Assembly (NCBI GenBank): GCA_964536415.1
Contig: CAZHXN010000010.1
Location: 1-64,000, forward strand
Direction: 5' to 3'
From: Trichothermofontia sp964536415
Lineage (GTDB): Bacteria > Cyanobacteriota > Cyanobacteriia > B231
DNA: 64,000 nucleotides
Below the pieces are notes generated by a model. That model was not told the origin of the DNA, ran no database searches, and was given only the letters and a program-made list of their open reading frames with translations. Shown here in pieces: positions 54,615 to 63,392 of the stretch (position 1 is its first letter; the number at the start of each line of letters is the position of its first letter). The translations under genes and the position numbers were made by a program.

Positions 54615-54757
54615 GCAAACCGCCCTCGCCTTTGGTTGGGGGCTATTTTTTTGGAATTGGCATCGGATGGAATCAGGGACTTTCCCTACTTGCTGCAAGA
54701 TTTTTACGGAATTGAGATTTCGGGCTACTATCGTAGCGAGGATGAGGGGGGGAGATG
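54615..54757 (+). other. Possible lost 5' end of the M15 peptidase-like gene
   Basis: A frame open from 54615 (TTG at 54651) reads LELASDGIRDFPYLLQDFYG, then IEISGYYRSEDEGGR, and its TGA overlaps the ATG at 54755. Between them is a run of seven Gs (54746-54752). One extra G would fuse this frame to the downstream gene. A GC-rich hairpin followed by TATTTTTTT (about 54621-54650) precedes it. Whether it is coding is unproved. Confidence 0.35.
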
Positions 54758-56428
54758 ATGGCGGGACTGGCAGCGGAATATCGCAATAATCTTTACATGA
54801 TTGAGGCGGCGCGGGTTGGTATCCACAAGCCCATCTTGGCGGCCCTCTATGCGGTGCATCGCCAGCCCAGCCTCTCCGATGGTGAACGGGGTCTGGGGAT
54901 TTCTCCCGCTAACCGGATTTCCCTCAGCCAGGTGGATACCCTGCCAGAACAAGTGCAATTTGCCGCCAATACGATTCGCAGTTTGACCGACAATCTGGTG
55001 TCGCGGGGCTGGCAAGGGACAGACCTGTGGGATGCCCAGCAAGGGCGCTATACCGATGCATTTCTGCGGGCGATCGCCCAGGGGTTTGCTCCCCTGCCTA
55101 CGGATACCGTCTCCGCCCGGTTAGAAACCACGAATTTTGAAGCCCTCCGCCAAGCCTACCTTGAGGATCTGGCGACGGATTTTTCCGATGCCCAACTGCC
55201 GCAAAATCTGGCTTATCTGGATACGGCGCTCTTGACCTTGGCCGAGCGCATTCCCCAACACTACCGGGGACTGAGCCACCAACGGGAAGCCCTCCTGGAA
55301 GCGGTGCGCATCTGGCGGAACCTGAGTACCCGTGAATCAGCGATCGCGGCCCTTGAAATCACCCTTTCGCCCAATCATGCCGCAACCACAGGGACAGACG
55401 AGTCTCATCTGGATGCCCCTCTCCTCCAATTTGTCCAGCGTATCGCCAGTAATTACACGGGCTTACCCTACCACCGCGAAGCCCTCATTCGGCTCGCTCA
55501 ACTGTGGCGACAACTAGACTCGCGGGAAGCGGCGATCGCGTCCCTAGCTGCTGATGTGTCTCCCCAGAGCGATCTGCAGGAAATTGACCCTGCCCTGATT
55601 GCCTTTGTACAGCGTGTCCCGCAGCATTACCAGGGACAGGGGCACCAGCGACAAGCCCTGACAGAAGGCTTTCGGCTCTGGCAACAGTTGGGTTCGCGCG
55701 CCGAAACCCTGAAAGCCCTAGGGGTAAATCCCGATCTGATCCAGCAGGAAAACCCCGATCGCGAGACGTTGGCAGGTGTTGCCACCCAGATCGATCGCCA
55801 ACTGTTGGACTTCATCCGCCGGATTCCCACGGAATACCAGGAAACGACCAGCCAACGGGCCGCCCTCGTGCGCCTGGTCCAACTCTGGCGTGGCTTGTCC
55901 ACACGGGAGCAGGCGATCGCCTCCCTAGTGGAGGATCTGAAGCGCATGGCCCAGGCATCCCGTAATAGCCCCGAAGCGATGCCCAGGCCCCAGCCAGCCC
56001 CGTTGCCACCACGGCCCAGTCGCTGGACGCCTAATAATATCCAATTGGCGGCCTCTATTATTCCTAATGGCAGCTTCACCTGGTCCGAGGCTACCCACGG
56101 CGGCACCCGCATGCCCCCCGATCAGGCCACCGTTGATGCCATTATCCGTATTGCCCAATTAGCCCAACAGGCCCGCGATCGCATTGGTCGCCCCTTTATC
56201 GTCACCAGTTGGTACCGGCCCCCTGCAATTAATGCCAGGGTAGGGGGGGCTTCCCAAAGTCGGCACATTGTGGGTGATGCGATCGATTTCTACTGCGAAG
56301 GGCTAACGGGTAACCAACTGTACTGGGCCTTAGATCCCTGGTGGCCGGGAGGTCTTGGCCGCTATTCCCGCTTTCCCGCCCTCAGCCATATCGACGCCCG
56401 TGGGTATCGTGCCCGTTGGCTCCATTAG
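54755..56428 (+). CDS. Peptidase M15-like protein with four helical repeats
   Basis: 557 residues. After an N-terminal domain (AAEYRNNLYMIEAARVGIHKPILAAL) come four helical repeats at about 155-205, 222-270, 278-325 and 347-395 with the pattern L-F-RIP-HY-G---R-ALL-L--LWR-L-SRE-AIASL. A proline-rich linker follows, then a C-terminal M15 domain: SRHIVGDAIDFYC with zinc-ligand candidates His504 and Asp511, and HIDARGYRARW with His545. M15 enzymes cut peptidoglycan cross-bridges. No signal peptide is seen, so either export is unusual or the true start is upstream. GGGGGGAG precedes the ATG. Confidence 0.8.
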   Translation: MMAGLAAEYRNNLYMIEAARVGIHKPILAALYAVHRQPSLSDGERGLGISPANRISLSQVDTLPEQVQFAANTIRSLTDNLVSRGWQGTDLWDAQQGRYTDAFLRAIAQGFAPLPTDTVSARLETTNFEALRQAYLEDLATDFSDAQLPQNLAYLDTALLTLAERIPQHYRGLSHQREALLEAVRIWRNLSTRESAIAALEITLSPNHAATTGTDESHLDAPLLQFVQRIASNYTGLPYHREALIRLAQLWRQLDSREAAIASLAADVSPQSDLQEIDPALIAFVQRVPQHYQGQGHQRQALTEGFRLWQQLGSRAETLKALGVNPDLIQQENPDRETLAGVATQIDRQLLDFIRRIPTEYQETTSQRAALVRLVQLWRGLSTREQAIASLVEDLKRMAQASRNSPEAMPRPQPAPLPPRPSRWTPNNIQLAASIIPNGSFTWSEATHGGTRMPPDQATVDAIIRIAQLAQQARDRIGRPFIVTSWYRPPAINARVGGASQSRHIVGDAIDFYCEGLTGNQLYWALDPWWPGGLGRYSRFPALSHIDARGYRARWLH

Positions 56429-56658
56429 GGGTAAGCGTGGCAAAGGGAAGGGAAAAGATGCCGGGGAAGGGGCAGGCTGTGCCGATAGACCTCCTGGCAA
56501 TGGCCCCCTAGGCCAACCTGATCCAAACCCAAAGGGACAGGTTAACTGACCCTACCTGTGACAGCACAACCTGTGACAACACAAATAGTTCGGTGAAACC
56601 TGCCCCGGTCGTGGGTTAATTGTTGCTGGGCGATCGCCCACGGGCAATGGGTTAGACC
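56429..56658. other. Spacer with a near-exact 15-bp tandem
   Basis: ACCTGTGACAGCACA (56554-56568) is followed by ACCTGTGACAACACA (56569-56583). A perfect palindrome TGGGCGATCGCCCA (56627-56640), an extended HIP1 site, lies near the peroxiredoxin stop. No gene seen. Confidence 0.5.
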
Positions 56659-57294
56659 CTACTTGTTGGGTTGGGGCGTCATCCGCAGATAGGGCTTGAT
56701 TTCCGTGACCCCCTTCGGGAACTTCTGCTTGGCTTCCTCGGTGGGGATCGATGGGGCCACCACCACATCTTCGCCATCCTTCCAATTGACGGGCGTGGCC
56801 ACACTGTACTTGTCCGTCAGTTGCAGCGAATCAATCACCCGCAGAATTTCCTCAAAGTTACGGCCCGTGCTGGGGGGATAGGTAATCGTCAGCCGCAGCT
56901 TCCGCTCTGGATCAATCACAAATACCGTCCGCACCGTCAGCTTGGCATCGGCATTGGGGTGAATCATGCCATACAGATCGGAAACCTTCTTATCCGCATC
57001 AGCCAGGATGGGATAGTTCACCGTGACGTTTTGGGTTTCGTTGATGTCGCCAATCCAGCCCTTGTGCGACTCGACATCATCGACGCTGAGGGCGATAACC
57101 TTGACATTCCGCTTCTCGAATTCCGGCATCAACTTGGCGACTTCGCCCAATTCGGTGGTGCAAACGGGGGTATAGTCTGCCGGGTGGGAGAATAAAACGA
57201 CCCAGCTATCGCCTGCCCAGTCGTAGAGGTTAATATCGCCGACGTTAGAAGCTTGGGTGAAGTTGGGCACAACATCACCGAGTTGAAGAGCCAT
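56659..57294 (-). CDS. 1-Cys peroxiredoxin (Prx6-like)
   Basis: 211 residues. The peroxidatic site is FSHPADYTPVCTTE with Cys45; no resolving cysteine is present, as expected for the 1-Cys class. The long C-terminal arm (TPVNWKDGEDVVVAPSIP, RMTPQPNK) matches Prx6 homologues. It reduces hydrogen peroxide and organic peroxides in the cytoplasm. Confidence 0.94.
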   Translation of the reverse strand: MALQLGDVVPNFTQASNVGDINLYDWAGDSWVVLFSHPADYTPVCTTELGEVAKLMPEFEKRNVKVIALSVDDVESHKGWIGDINETQNVTVNYPILADADKKVSDLYGMIHPNADAKLTVRTVFVIDPERKLRLTITYPPSTGRNFEEILRVIDSLQLTDKYSVATPVNWKDGEDVVVAPSIPTEEAKQKFPKGVTEIKPYLRMTPQPNK

Positions 57295-57469
57295 AGTTGT
57301 TTTCCTGCAAATGCTTGAGAGGGTTAATTGAGTCTACCTAGCAATCTTGCCACATACCCCAGTTTTCCCGTCGGATTTTAGATGTTTCTTAACGCTGACG
57401 TATCCCCGTCCCCTGGGGCAGTCTCTGGAGTTTGACCCAACCGAGCCTGTGGAAGCCTGCTAAGTCTCC

Positions 57470-57928
57470 CTAGGGGGGCATTTCCTGGTTGGTGAGCCTG
57501 CGCCAAGCTCGGTGGTATTTCTCCAGACGCGCCAGATCCTTGGGGGTGATGTGGGCCAGCCGCTGAAGGTTCATATTGTCTTCCAGATCGGCGATCTTGA
57601 CTTGCCGCGCGATCGGGTGCTGGCTGGCCCGATCGATAAACGCGTCGTAGCTTTCCTGCGATCGTCGGGTTAGGCAGTCAACTGCCGCCAGCACCGCCTC
57701 CGGGAAACCGGCCTCGCGTAACTGTTCAAGGGTCCAGGTCGTATCCTCAACCACGTCATGCAGGACAGCGGCCATCATCACCAGTTCCGAGTCCATCCGC
57801 AGCAGCAGCCGCAGAGGATGGAGCAGATAGGGGGCACCGGCCTTATCGCGCTGCCCCCGGTGGGCCAAGGCTGCGATCGCGACAGCATCCTCTAGTGTAG
57901 CAATTGTCTCCGTAGCAGTTGATGTCAT
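57470..57928 (-). CDS. HD-domain hydrolase, MESH1/SpoT-hydrolase-like
   Basis: 152 residues from the ATG at 57928 (MTSTATETIATLEDAVAIAALAH); an upstream start at 57982 is less likely. It has the RSH hydrolase motifs: AHRGQRDKAGAPYLLHP, HDVVEDT, and QVKIADLEDNMN. Stand-alone proteins of this type hydrolyse (p)ppGpp or related nucleotides. No synthetase domain is present. The substrate is inferred from the family. Confidence 0.82.
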   Translation of the reverse strand: MTSTATETIATLEDAVAIAALAHRGQRDKAGAPYLLHPLRLLLRMDSELVMMAAVLHDVVEDTTWTLEQLREAGFPEAVLAAVDCLTRRSQESYDAFIDRASQHPIARQVKIADLEDNMNLQRLAHITPKDLARLEKYHRAWRRLTNQEMPP

Positions 57929-58017
57929 GATGGCGCGTTGCTCGTGTGACGGCGATTTAATCCAATCTCCAGGTGTGGGCACAGCAGACCGGAAGGATAT
58001 CGGCCAGCCAGCAGCGC

Positions 58018-59259
58018 TCAGGTCGTATATTCAGCGTTAATTTTCACGTAGTCATAGCTGAGATCACAGCCCCAGGCCCGCCCCTGACCCGGACCATTAC
58101 CCACGCTGACCTGAATGAGGACGGTATCCTCAACCAAATAGGCTCCCGCTGCGGCCTGACGCAGGTATTGGCTGGCTGCTGCGCGATCGTAGGGCAGGGG
58201 TTGGCCCTGATCCATCATGAGGAAATCCCCCAATTGTACCCGCAGATGTTCCTGGGCAAAGGGGACCCCTGCACGACCCGCCGCTGCCGCGATCCGCCCC
58301 CAGTTGGGGTCGCGCCCAAAGATGGCCGATTTGACCAGAGAAGAACCCACGATCGTCCGGGCAATCTGGTTAGCCGCCGCTTCCGTATCGGTGCCCCTCA
58401 CCTGAACCTCAATCAAACAGGTGGCTCCCTCCCCATCACGGGCGATCGCCCTGGCTAAATGGGTACACACCGCCGTGAGCATCCTCTCTAGGGTTGTGGC
58501 CTCTGGCCCCCAATCGGTAATAGCAGGGGTACGGGATTGGCCATTGGCCAGGGCTAGTACGGTGTCATTGGTGCTGGTATCCCCATCAACGGTGATCTGG
58601 TTAAAGCTGCGATCGACGGCCCGACGCAACATCTCCTGCCACAGGTGGGGGGCAACGGCAGCATCACAGGTAATAAAGGACAGCATGGTGGCCATATTCG
58701 GGTGAATCATCCCCGATCCCTTGGCAATCCCCCCGATCCGCACGGGCCGATCGCCGATCGTCGTTTCTAGGGCGATCGTCTTGGGCACCAGATCCGTGGT
58801 GGTAATGGCACGGGCGGCGGCATCTGAGCCAGTTGCCGAGGCGGCAGCCACCAGTTGGGGAATGCCCGCCCGGAGGGCATCCATCTTAATGCGTTGACCA
58901 ATCACCCCCGTTGAGGCCACCAGTACCGACTCCGGCGGCACCTGTAGGGCCACCGCCAGCAGTTGGGCACTTTCCACCGCATCGTTCCAGCCCTGGCTGC
59001 CCGTTGCCGCATTGGCCTGTCCGGCATTGCAGAGAATGGCACGGGCACTGGCCTTCGCTTGAAGACGTTGCCGACAGTAGTCTACACAGGCGGCGCGGAC
59101 CTGGCAGGTCGTAAAGACACCCGCCGCGATCGCCTCACTTTCCGAAAAAATCAGAGCCAAATCAGGTTGTCCGGATGGCTTCAAGCCTGCGGTAATGCCT
59201 GCGGCCTGATACCCTTTGGGAGCTGTGACGCCCCCGGAAATTTCCCGCCATTCTGCCAT
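58018..59259 (-). CDS. argJ: Glutamate N-acetyltransferase / amino-acid acetyltransferase
   Basis: 413 residues from the ATG at 59259 (MAEWREISGGVTAPKGY). The autocleavage motif KGSGMIHPNMATML is intact, so the precursor should cut before the threonine to give the alpha and beta chains. Other ArgJ motifs (NAGQANAATG, STGVIGQ, VDGDTSTNDT, GRDPNWGRI) are clear. The enzyme transfers acetyl from N-acetylornithine to glutamate in the cyclic arginine pathway. Confidence 0.95.
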   Translation of the reverse strand: MAEWREISGGVTAPKGYQAAGITAGLKPSGQPDLALIFSESEAIAAGVFTTCQVRAACVDYCRQRLQAKASARAILCNAGQANAATGSQGWNDAVESAQLLAVALQVPPESVLVASTGVIGQRIKMDALRAGIPQLVAAASATGSDAAARAITTTDLVPKTIALETTIGDRPVRIGGIAKGSGMIHPNMATMLSFITCDAAVAPHLWQEMLRRAVDRSFNQITVDGDTSTNDTVLALANGQSRTPAITDWGPEATTLERMLTAVCTHLARAIARDGEGATCLIEVQVRGTDTEAAANQIARTIVGSSLVKSAIFGRDPNWGRIAAAAGRAGVPFAQEHLRVQLGDFLMMDQGQPLPYDRAAASQYLRQAAAGAYLVEDTVLIQVSVGNGPGQGRAWGCDLSYDYVKINAEYTT

Positions 59260-59499
59260 AGTCCTGTCAACCTTTGGGGAGGGGTGACGCATCCTGTGCT
59301 GAGGCGGAATTCTAGAGCCGGTTGTGCCTGTTGACCAACCAGACCCCCCAGCAACATGAAGCTGCGTTATTATAGCAAGTCTCCCAAGCTACCCCTGGCC
59401 CACCCCTTCATTACTCAGAAGGGCGATCGCGCTCCCCAAAGTCCAGCAATGCTCGCCTTGTCTTTTCCACTCCACAAAAATTCCACAGCCCTAACCTAA

Positions 59500-59572
59500 A
59501 AAAAGGAGAGCCACCTCGGTGACTCCCCCAATCATCAGGGTGCATTTACATATCACATTATTACACGATCGG
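59500..59572 (-). ncRNA. Candidate small RNA ending in a Rho-independent terminator
   Basis: On the minus strand: a TAATAAT -10-like box near 59555-59565, then GTGATATGTAAATGCACCC, then a strong hairpin (GGGGAGTCACC/GGTGGCTCTCC with a 2-base loop and a few G-T pairs, 59507-59532 region) followed directly by TTTTTTT. No protein gene on this strand ends here; argJ is further downstream and has its own start. The product would be about 60 nt. I do not recognise it as Yfr1 or 6S. Confidence 0.45.
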
Positions 59573-59705
59573 GGTGAGGGGTGCCACCCCTCAAAATATT
59601 TTGTGTGATTTTCGTCGCTTCTGCCGGTTGCCTCCATAGCACATTATCGCATTTAGGTAGTGGAGGGTGTTACCCCTAGGGGGTGGTTTCGATGAGGCAA
59701 AGTGA

Positions 59706-59920
59706 GGTGCTCCCCAGGGTAGATACAGACAACTCGTCGATCGGGCCACCAGCCCTCAAGATCTAGCTCTGGGTGAGCAAAAGGTGCAGGTGGCCCAGCG
59801 TCATCTGGATGCCTTACCGGCCTTGAACAAGTGAAACCGGGCACAACCGCCTACGAGGAAGCCACCTTTCTACTCACCTCTGCCCGTAACCGCCTGAAAC
59901 AACTGCAACAGCCATCCTGA
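59706..59920 (+). pseudogene. Frameshifted fragment of a conserved gene
   Basis: Frame one reads RYRQLVDRATSPQDLALGEQ, KVQVAQRHLDALPALNK and stops at 59832-59834. A second frame overlapping the end reads EQVKPGTTAYEEATFLLTSA and RNRLKQLQQPS to TGA 59918-59920. Both have strong protein-like composition and together resemble the tail of a cyanobacterial coiled-coil protein of unknown function. There is no start codon, so this is a 5'-truncated, frameshifted remnant. Confidence 0.55.
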
Positions 59921-59997
59921 AATCGGAACTCACCATTACCCGATCGCGTCGTCTGGAGATATTGCTACCCTGGCAGGATAGGATACGAAGGGATGCG

Positions 59998-60019
59998 AAG
60001 GTTTACAAAAGGTTTACAA
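59998..60019. repeat. Exact 11-bp tandem duplication
   Basis: AAGGTTTACAA twice (59998-60008, 60009-60019), about 45 bp before the start of the exported protein gene. Confidence 0.85.
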
Positions 60020-60061
60020 TTTGTCCTGATTCCCATCCGTTAGCCCCTAAAACACGAATCC

Positions 60062-61081
60062 ATGACCACCGCTCACCGTTGGCCTCGCCTGAGTTTGTTG
60101 TCGCTACCGATTTCGGCAGCCTGCCTTTGCCTGGGTGCCGTAGCCGGACAAGCCCAGGAAATCAATGTCCCTGGACTGGAACCAGCGACCGAGATCACCA
60201 ACCCCAATGAATTACGCCCGCTTGCTCAGGCCAGCAGTCTCTTAAGCTTGGAAGGGGGACGACGGCTGGTGAATGAGGCCAGTACCGCGATCGCCGCCCA
60301 GAACTACAGCCTCGCCACGACCAAACTGCAAGAAGCCCGTCAGGTTTACAACCAGATTTCCAACTTCTATCAGCAACTCGCGGCCAGCTTCACCGGGATT
60401 GATAACCGCATTTCGGCGAGCCAACGGCAAAAAGCACTGGATACGGCCCAACTGCGGGATGACGCCACCTATCAACTGGCGCTTGTCCACCGTGCCCGAA
60501 ACCAACCGGAACTGGCGATCCCCCTCCTGATCCAGATTATTCGCAGCCAGCAGCCGACCCGTGACTTAGGCACACGGGCCTATCAGCAGTTGTTTGAACT
60601 CGGCTTTGTCGATCAGCCCTTCCCCCGTCCTGCTGAGGGTGAGGCGGCTCCCAGCGGCCCCCAGCCTCAGTCTGTTAACCTCTTAAGCTTGGAAGGGGGG
60701 CAACGCCTGATGACGGAAGCCACCAGTGCGATCGCGGCGCAAAACTACGGCCTTGCCATCACCAAGCTTCAGGAAGCGCGTCAGGTTTATAACCAGTTGT
60801 CCAACTTCTACCAAGATCTGGCAGCCAGCTTTACCGGCATTGACAATACTATTGCCGGTACTAACCGTCAGCGGGCCTTGGATACGGCCCAACTGCGGGA
60901 TGAAGCGACCTATCAACTGGCGATCGTCCACCGCGCCCAAAACCAATCGGAACTGGCGGTGCCGCTGTTAGTGCAGATTATTGGCAGTCAGCAGCCCACG
61001 CGGGATTTGGGTAAACGCGCCTATCAACAGTTATTTGAACTGGGGTTTGCCGATACCACCTTCCCGCGTTCCGGCCAGTAG
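60062..61081 (+). CDS. Exported protein with an internal duplication
   Basis: 339 residues. A Sec signal (LSLLSLPISAACLCLGAVAGQA) is followed by a short linker and two repeats of about 130 residues (59-188 and 209-337). Both begin LLSLEGG-RL and contain AIAAQNY, TKLQEARQVYNQ, SFTGIDN, ALDTAQLRD, QQPTRDLG and RAYQQLFELGF; most positions are identical, so the duplication is recent or strongly maintained. The repeats look all-helical, TPR-like. Probably periplasmic; function unknown. Confidence 0.82.
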   Translation: MTTAHRWPRLSLLSLPISAACLCLGAVAGQAQEINVPGLEPATEITNPNELRPLAQASSLLSLEGGRRLVNEASTAIAAQNYSLATTKLQEARQVYNQISNFYQQLAASFTGIDNRISASQRQKALDTAQLRDDATYQLALVHRARNQPELAIPLLIQIIRSQQPTRDLGTRAYQQLFELGFVDQPFPRPAEGEAAPSGPQPQSVNLLSLEGGQRLMTEATSAIAAQNYGLAITKLQEARQVYNQLSNFYQDLAASFTGIDNTIAGTNRQRALDTAQLRDEATYQLAIVHRAQNQSELAVPLLVQIIGSQQPTRDLGKRAYQQLFELGFADTTFPRSGQ

Positions 61082-61202
61082 CGGCGATCGCGACGGCATC
61101 CTGCCTTCAGTCCGTAAGCGCCGTCACTCGGCACGATTAGGATACAGCCCAGACAAGTCGTAGACAAAAGATTGAGTTAAAAGAGATTTAGGAGAGCAGC
61201 GC

Positions 61203-61463
61203 ATGGTTACCCCCCAGGATGTTACCACCATGATCCAGACCACTCTGCCAGATGCCGAGGTATCGGTACAGGATTTGACCGGCGGCGGTGATCACTACCA
61301 AGTGACGGTCGTGTCAAGTCAATTTGCCGGTAAAAGTTTAGTGCAGCAACACCAGATGGTCTATGGTGCGCTTCAGCAGGCCATGTCTAGTGAAGCGATT
61401 CATGCCCTGGCCCTGAAAACCTACACCCCCGAAACCTGGGCAGCGGCGCGGGGGAGCACCTAG
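61203..61463 (+). CDS. bolA: BolA family protein
   Basis: 86 residues with the BolA fold signature: VSVQDLTGGGDHYQVTVVSSQFAGKSLVQQHQMVYGAL, including the conserved histidine of the RHR-type region (QQHQMVY). GGAGAG lies upstream of the ATG. BolA proteins pair with CGFS monothiol glutaredoxins to bind a shared 2Fe-2S cluster; the next gene encodes exactly such a glutaredoxin, about 145 bp away. Confidence 0.92.
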   Translation: MVTPQDVTTMIQTTLPDAEVSVQDLTGGGDHYQVTVVSSQFAGKSLVQQHQMVYGALQQAMSSEAIHALALKTYTPETWAAARGST

Positions 61464-61608
61464 GGAGTTTCCACAGGGTCCGTAGACGCTATACCCTCCG
61501 TCATACCCTGAACGGACTCCAGGTCGGTTGAGTTTAACGTAAACAATTAGTTACACAGGGGTGAGTCGGTTTAGAATTTTGGGTAACGCAAACACACCCA
61601 CAAGGACT

Positions 61609-61932
61609 ATGACGCCAGAACTCAAACAACGGATCGACGATCTCGTCCAGCAAAACAAGATTATGGTCTTCATGAAAGGGACCAAATTGATGCCCCAGTG
61701 TGGGTTCTCGAATAATGTGGTGCAGATCCTCAATGTGCTGGGGGTCCCCTTTGAAACGATCGATGTGTTAGCCGATCCGGATATCCGTCAGGGTATCAAG
61801 GAATATTCCAACTGGCCAACTATCCCCCAGGTCTATATCAACGGCGAGTTTGTTGGGGGGTCCGACATCCTGATTGAACTCTATCAAAAGGGGGAACTCC
61901 AGCAAATGGTTGAGGTCGCCCTCGCCTCTTAA
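61609..61932 (+). CDS. grxD: Monothiol glutaredoxin (Grx4 type)
   Basis: 107 residues from the ATG at 61609 (MTPELKQRIDDLVQQNKIMV). Active site CGFS at 31-34, then WPTIPQVYINGEFVGGSDIL with the cis-proline and glutathione site. It binds and transfers 2Fe-2S clusters with glutathione and probably works with the BolA protein upstream. An imperfect 12-bp tandem (CTCTTAAGCA units, 61926-61949) covers the stop codon. Confidence 0.95.
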   Translation: MTPELKQRIDDLVQQNKIMVFMKGTKLMPQCGFSNNVVQILNVLGVPFETIDVLADPDIRQGIKEYSNWPTIPQVYINGEFVGGSDILIELYQKGELQQMVEVALAS

Positions 61933-61979
61933 GCAGTCTCTTAAGCAACCGGAGCAGCGGCAATCCTCCTGCGGAGAGG

Positions 61980-63392
61980 CTACGCAAACGGGATCGGGGT
62001 GGGCACTAAGCCCACCGTTTCGAGATAGGCCGCTGCGCGGAAGAGCACCCCCTCCTGGTAGGGAGCCGCAATCATTTGCACCCCGACGGGAAGTTGGCCG
62101 GGTTGGATGATCGGTACCGAAATAATGGGTAGGCCAATAAAGGATAGGGGTTGGGTAAATAGCCCCAGGTTAGGCCGCACGGGCATGGCTTCGCCGTCGA
62201 GCACCATTATGGTCTGCCCAATCAGGGGGGCAGGGCAAGGGGTTGTGGGGGCGAGGATGAGGTCCACGGTTTGAAATAATTCCCGTACCTGATCGCGATA
62301 CCACTGGCGAAACCGTTGCGCTTGTAGGTACCAATCCCCAGGCATCAGCAAACCGGCCAGAAACCGATCGCGGGTCGCTGGATCAAAGTCCTGGGGCCGT
62401 TGCCGCAGGTTCTCCCGGTGTAAATTAGCACCTTCGGTGGCCGTGATTAGGTAGGCAGCAGCCCTAGCCCGGTGTGTTTCGGGAAGGGTGACCGATCGGG
62501 TTGCCCCTAGGGCATGGGCAACCTGCGCAACGGCAGCTAAGACCTCGGCCTCTGCCTTCTCCTGAAAATACCCGGCGGCGACGGCAATGCGGAGGCCCGC
62601 TATCCCCAGGGACAATTGGGGCAGACATGGCTCTGCGGGGCGGGATGTACAGACCGGGTCCGCTGCGTCCGGTCCTTGAAGACAATCAAACCCCACTGCC
62701 AGATCCCGCACCGATCGGGCAAAGGGGCCAATATGATCAAAACTATGACAAAACGGGAAGGCACCTGCCCGTGATAACCGGCCATAGGTGGGTTTGAGAC
62801 CCCATATTCCACACAGGGCGGCGGGAACCCGAATTGAGCCATTAGTGTCGGACCCCAGACTTAGGGGGACTAACCCCGCCGCCACCGCTGCTGCTGAGCC
62901 GCCTGATGACCCCCCAGCAATGCGGTGACGATCATGGGGATTCCGGGTCGGCCCATAGTGGGCATTTTCCGTCACAAACCCATAGGCGTATTCATCCATA
63001 TTCAGGGCACCCACGAGGATGGCCCCTGCCTGCCTGAGCCGTGCCACTGCCGTCGCATCCTGGGTCCCAGGGGGCTGTTCCGCGTTAATTTTTGATCCCG
63101 CCAGGGTCGTTACCCCTGCGATCGCGAACAAGTCTTTGACCGCAAAGGGGACCCCCGCCAAGGGGCCGGGATCTTCCCCGGCGGCTAACCGCTGATCCAG
63201 GGCGATCGCATCTGCTAGGGCGGTTTCTGGCAGGTGGGTCGTGAAGCAATTGAGATCGGGGTCCAGTGTCCGAATGCGGTCTAAGGTGGCCGTCACGATC
63301 GTCTCAGCACGCACCTGGCGCGATCGCACGGCGGTCGCCACCGCCACTGCATCCGCTTGTGTTAAGTCCAACGGGCGGTTGGCTGGGGTCAT
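61980..63392 (-). CDS. AtzE-like amidohydrolase (amidase signature family)
   Basis: 470 residues. The Ser-cisSer-Lys catalytic set is visible: VPFAVKDLF (Lys), GGSSGGSAAAVAAG, and SDTNGSIRVPAALCG (nucleophile serine). The order and length match AtzE-family enzymes, relatives of GatA. Its start overlaps the stop of a small AtzG-like gene by 4 bp; in characterised systems AtzG stabilises AtzE, which hydrolyses 1-carboxybiuret. Substrate in this organism is inferred only. Confidence 0.87.
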   Translation of the reverse strand: MTPANRPLDLTQADAVAVATAVRSRQVRAETIVTATLDRIRTLDPDLNCFTTHLPETALADAIALDQRLAAGEDPGPLAGVPFAVKDLFAIAGVTTLAGSKINAEQPPGTQDATAVARLRQAGAILVGALNMDEYAYGFVTENAHYGPTRNPHDRHRIAGGSSGGSAAAVAAGLVPLSLGSDTNGSIRVPAALCGIWGLKPTYGRLSRAGAFPFCHSFDHIGPFARSVRDLAVGFDCLQGPDAADPVCTSRPAEPCLPQLSLGIAGLRIAVAAGYFQEKAEAEVLAAVAQVAHALGATRSVTLPETHRARAAAYLITATEGANLHRENLRQRPQDFDPATRDRFLAGLLMPGDWYLQAQRFRQWYRDQVRELFQTVDLILAPTTPCPAPLIGQTIMVLDGEAMPVRPNLGLFTQPLSFIGLPIISVPIIQPGQLPVGVQMIAAPYQEGVLFRAAAYLETVGLVPTPIPFA

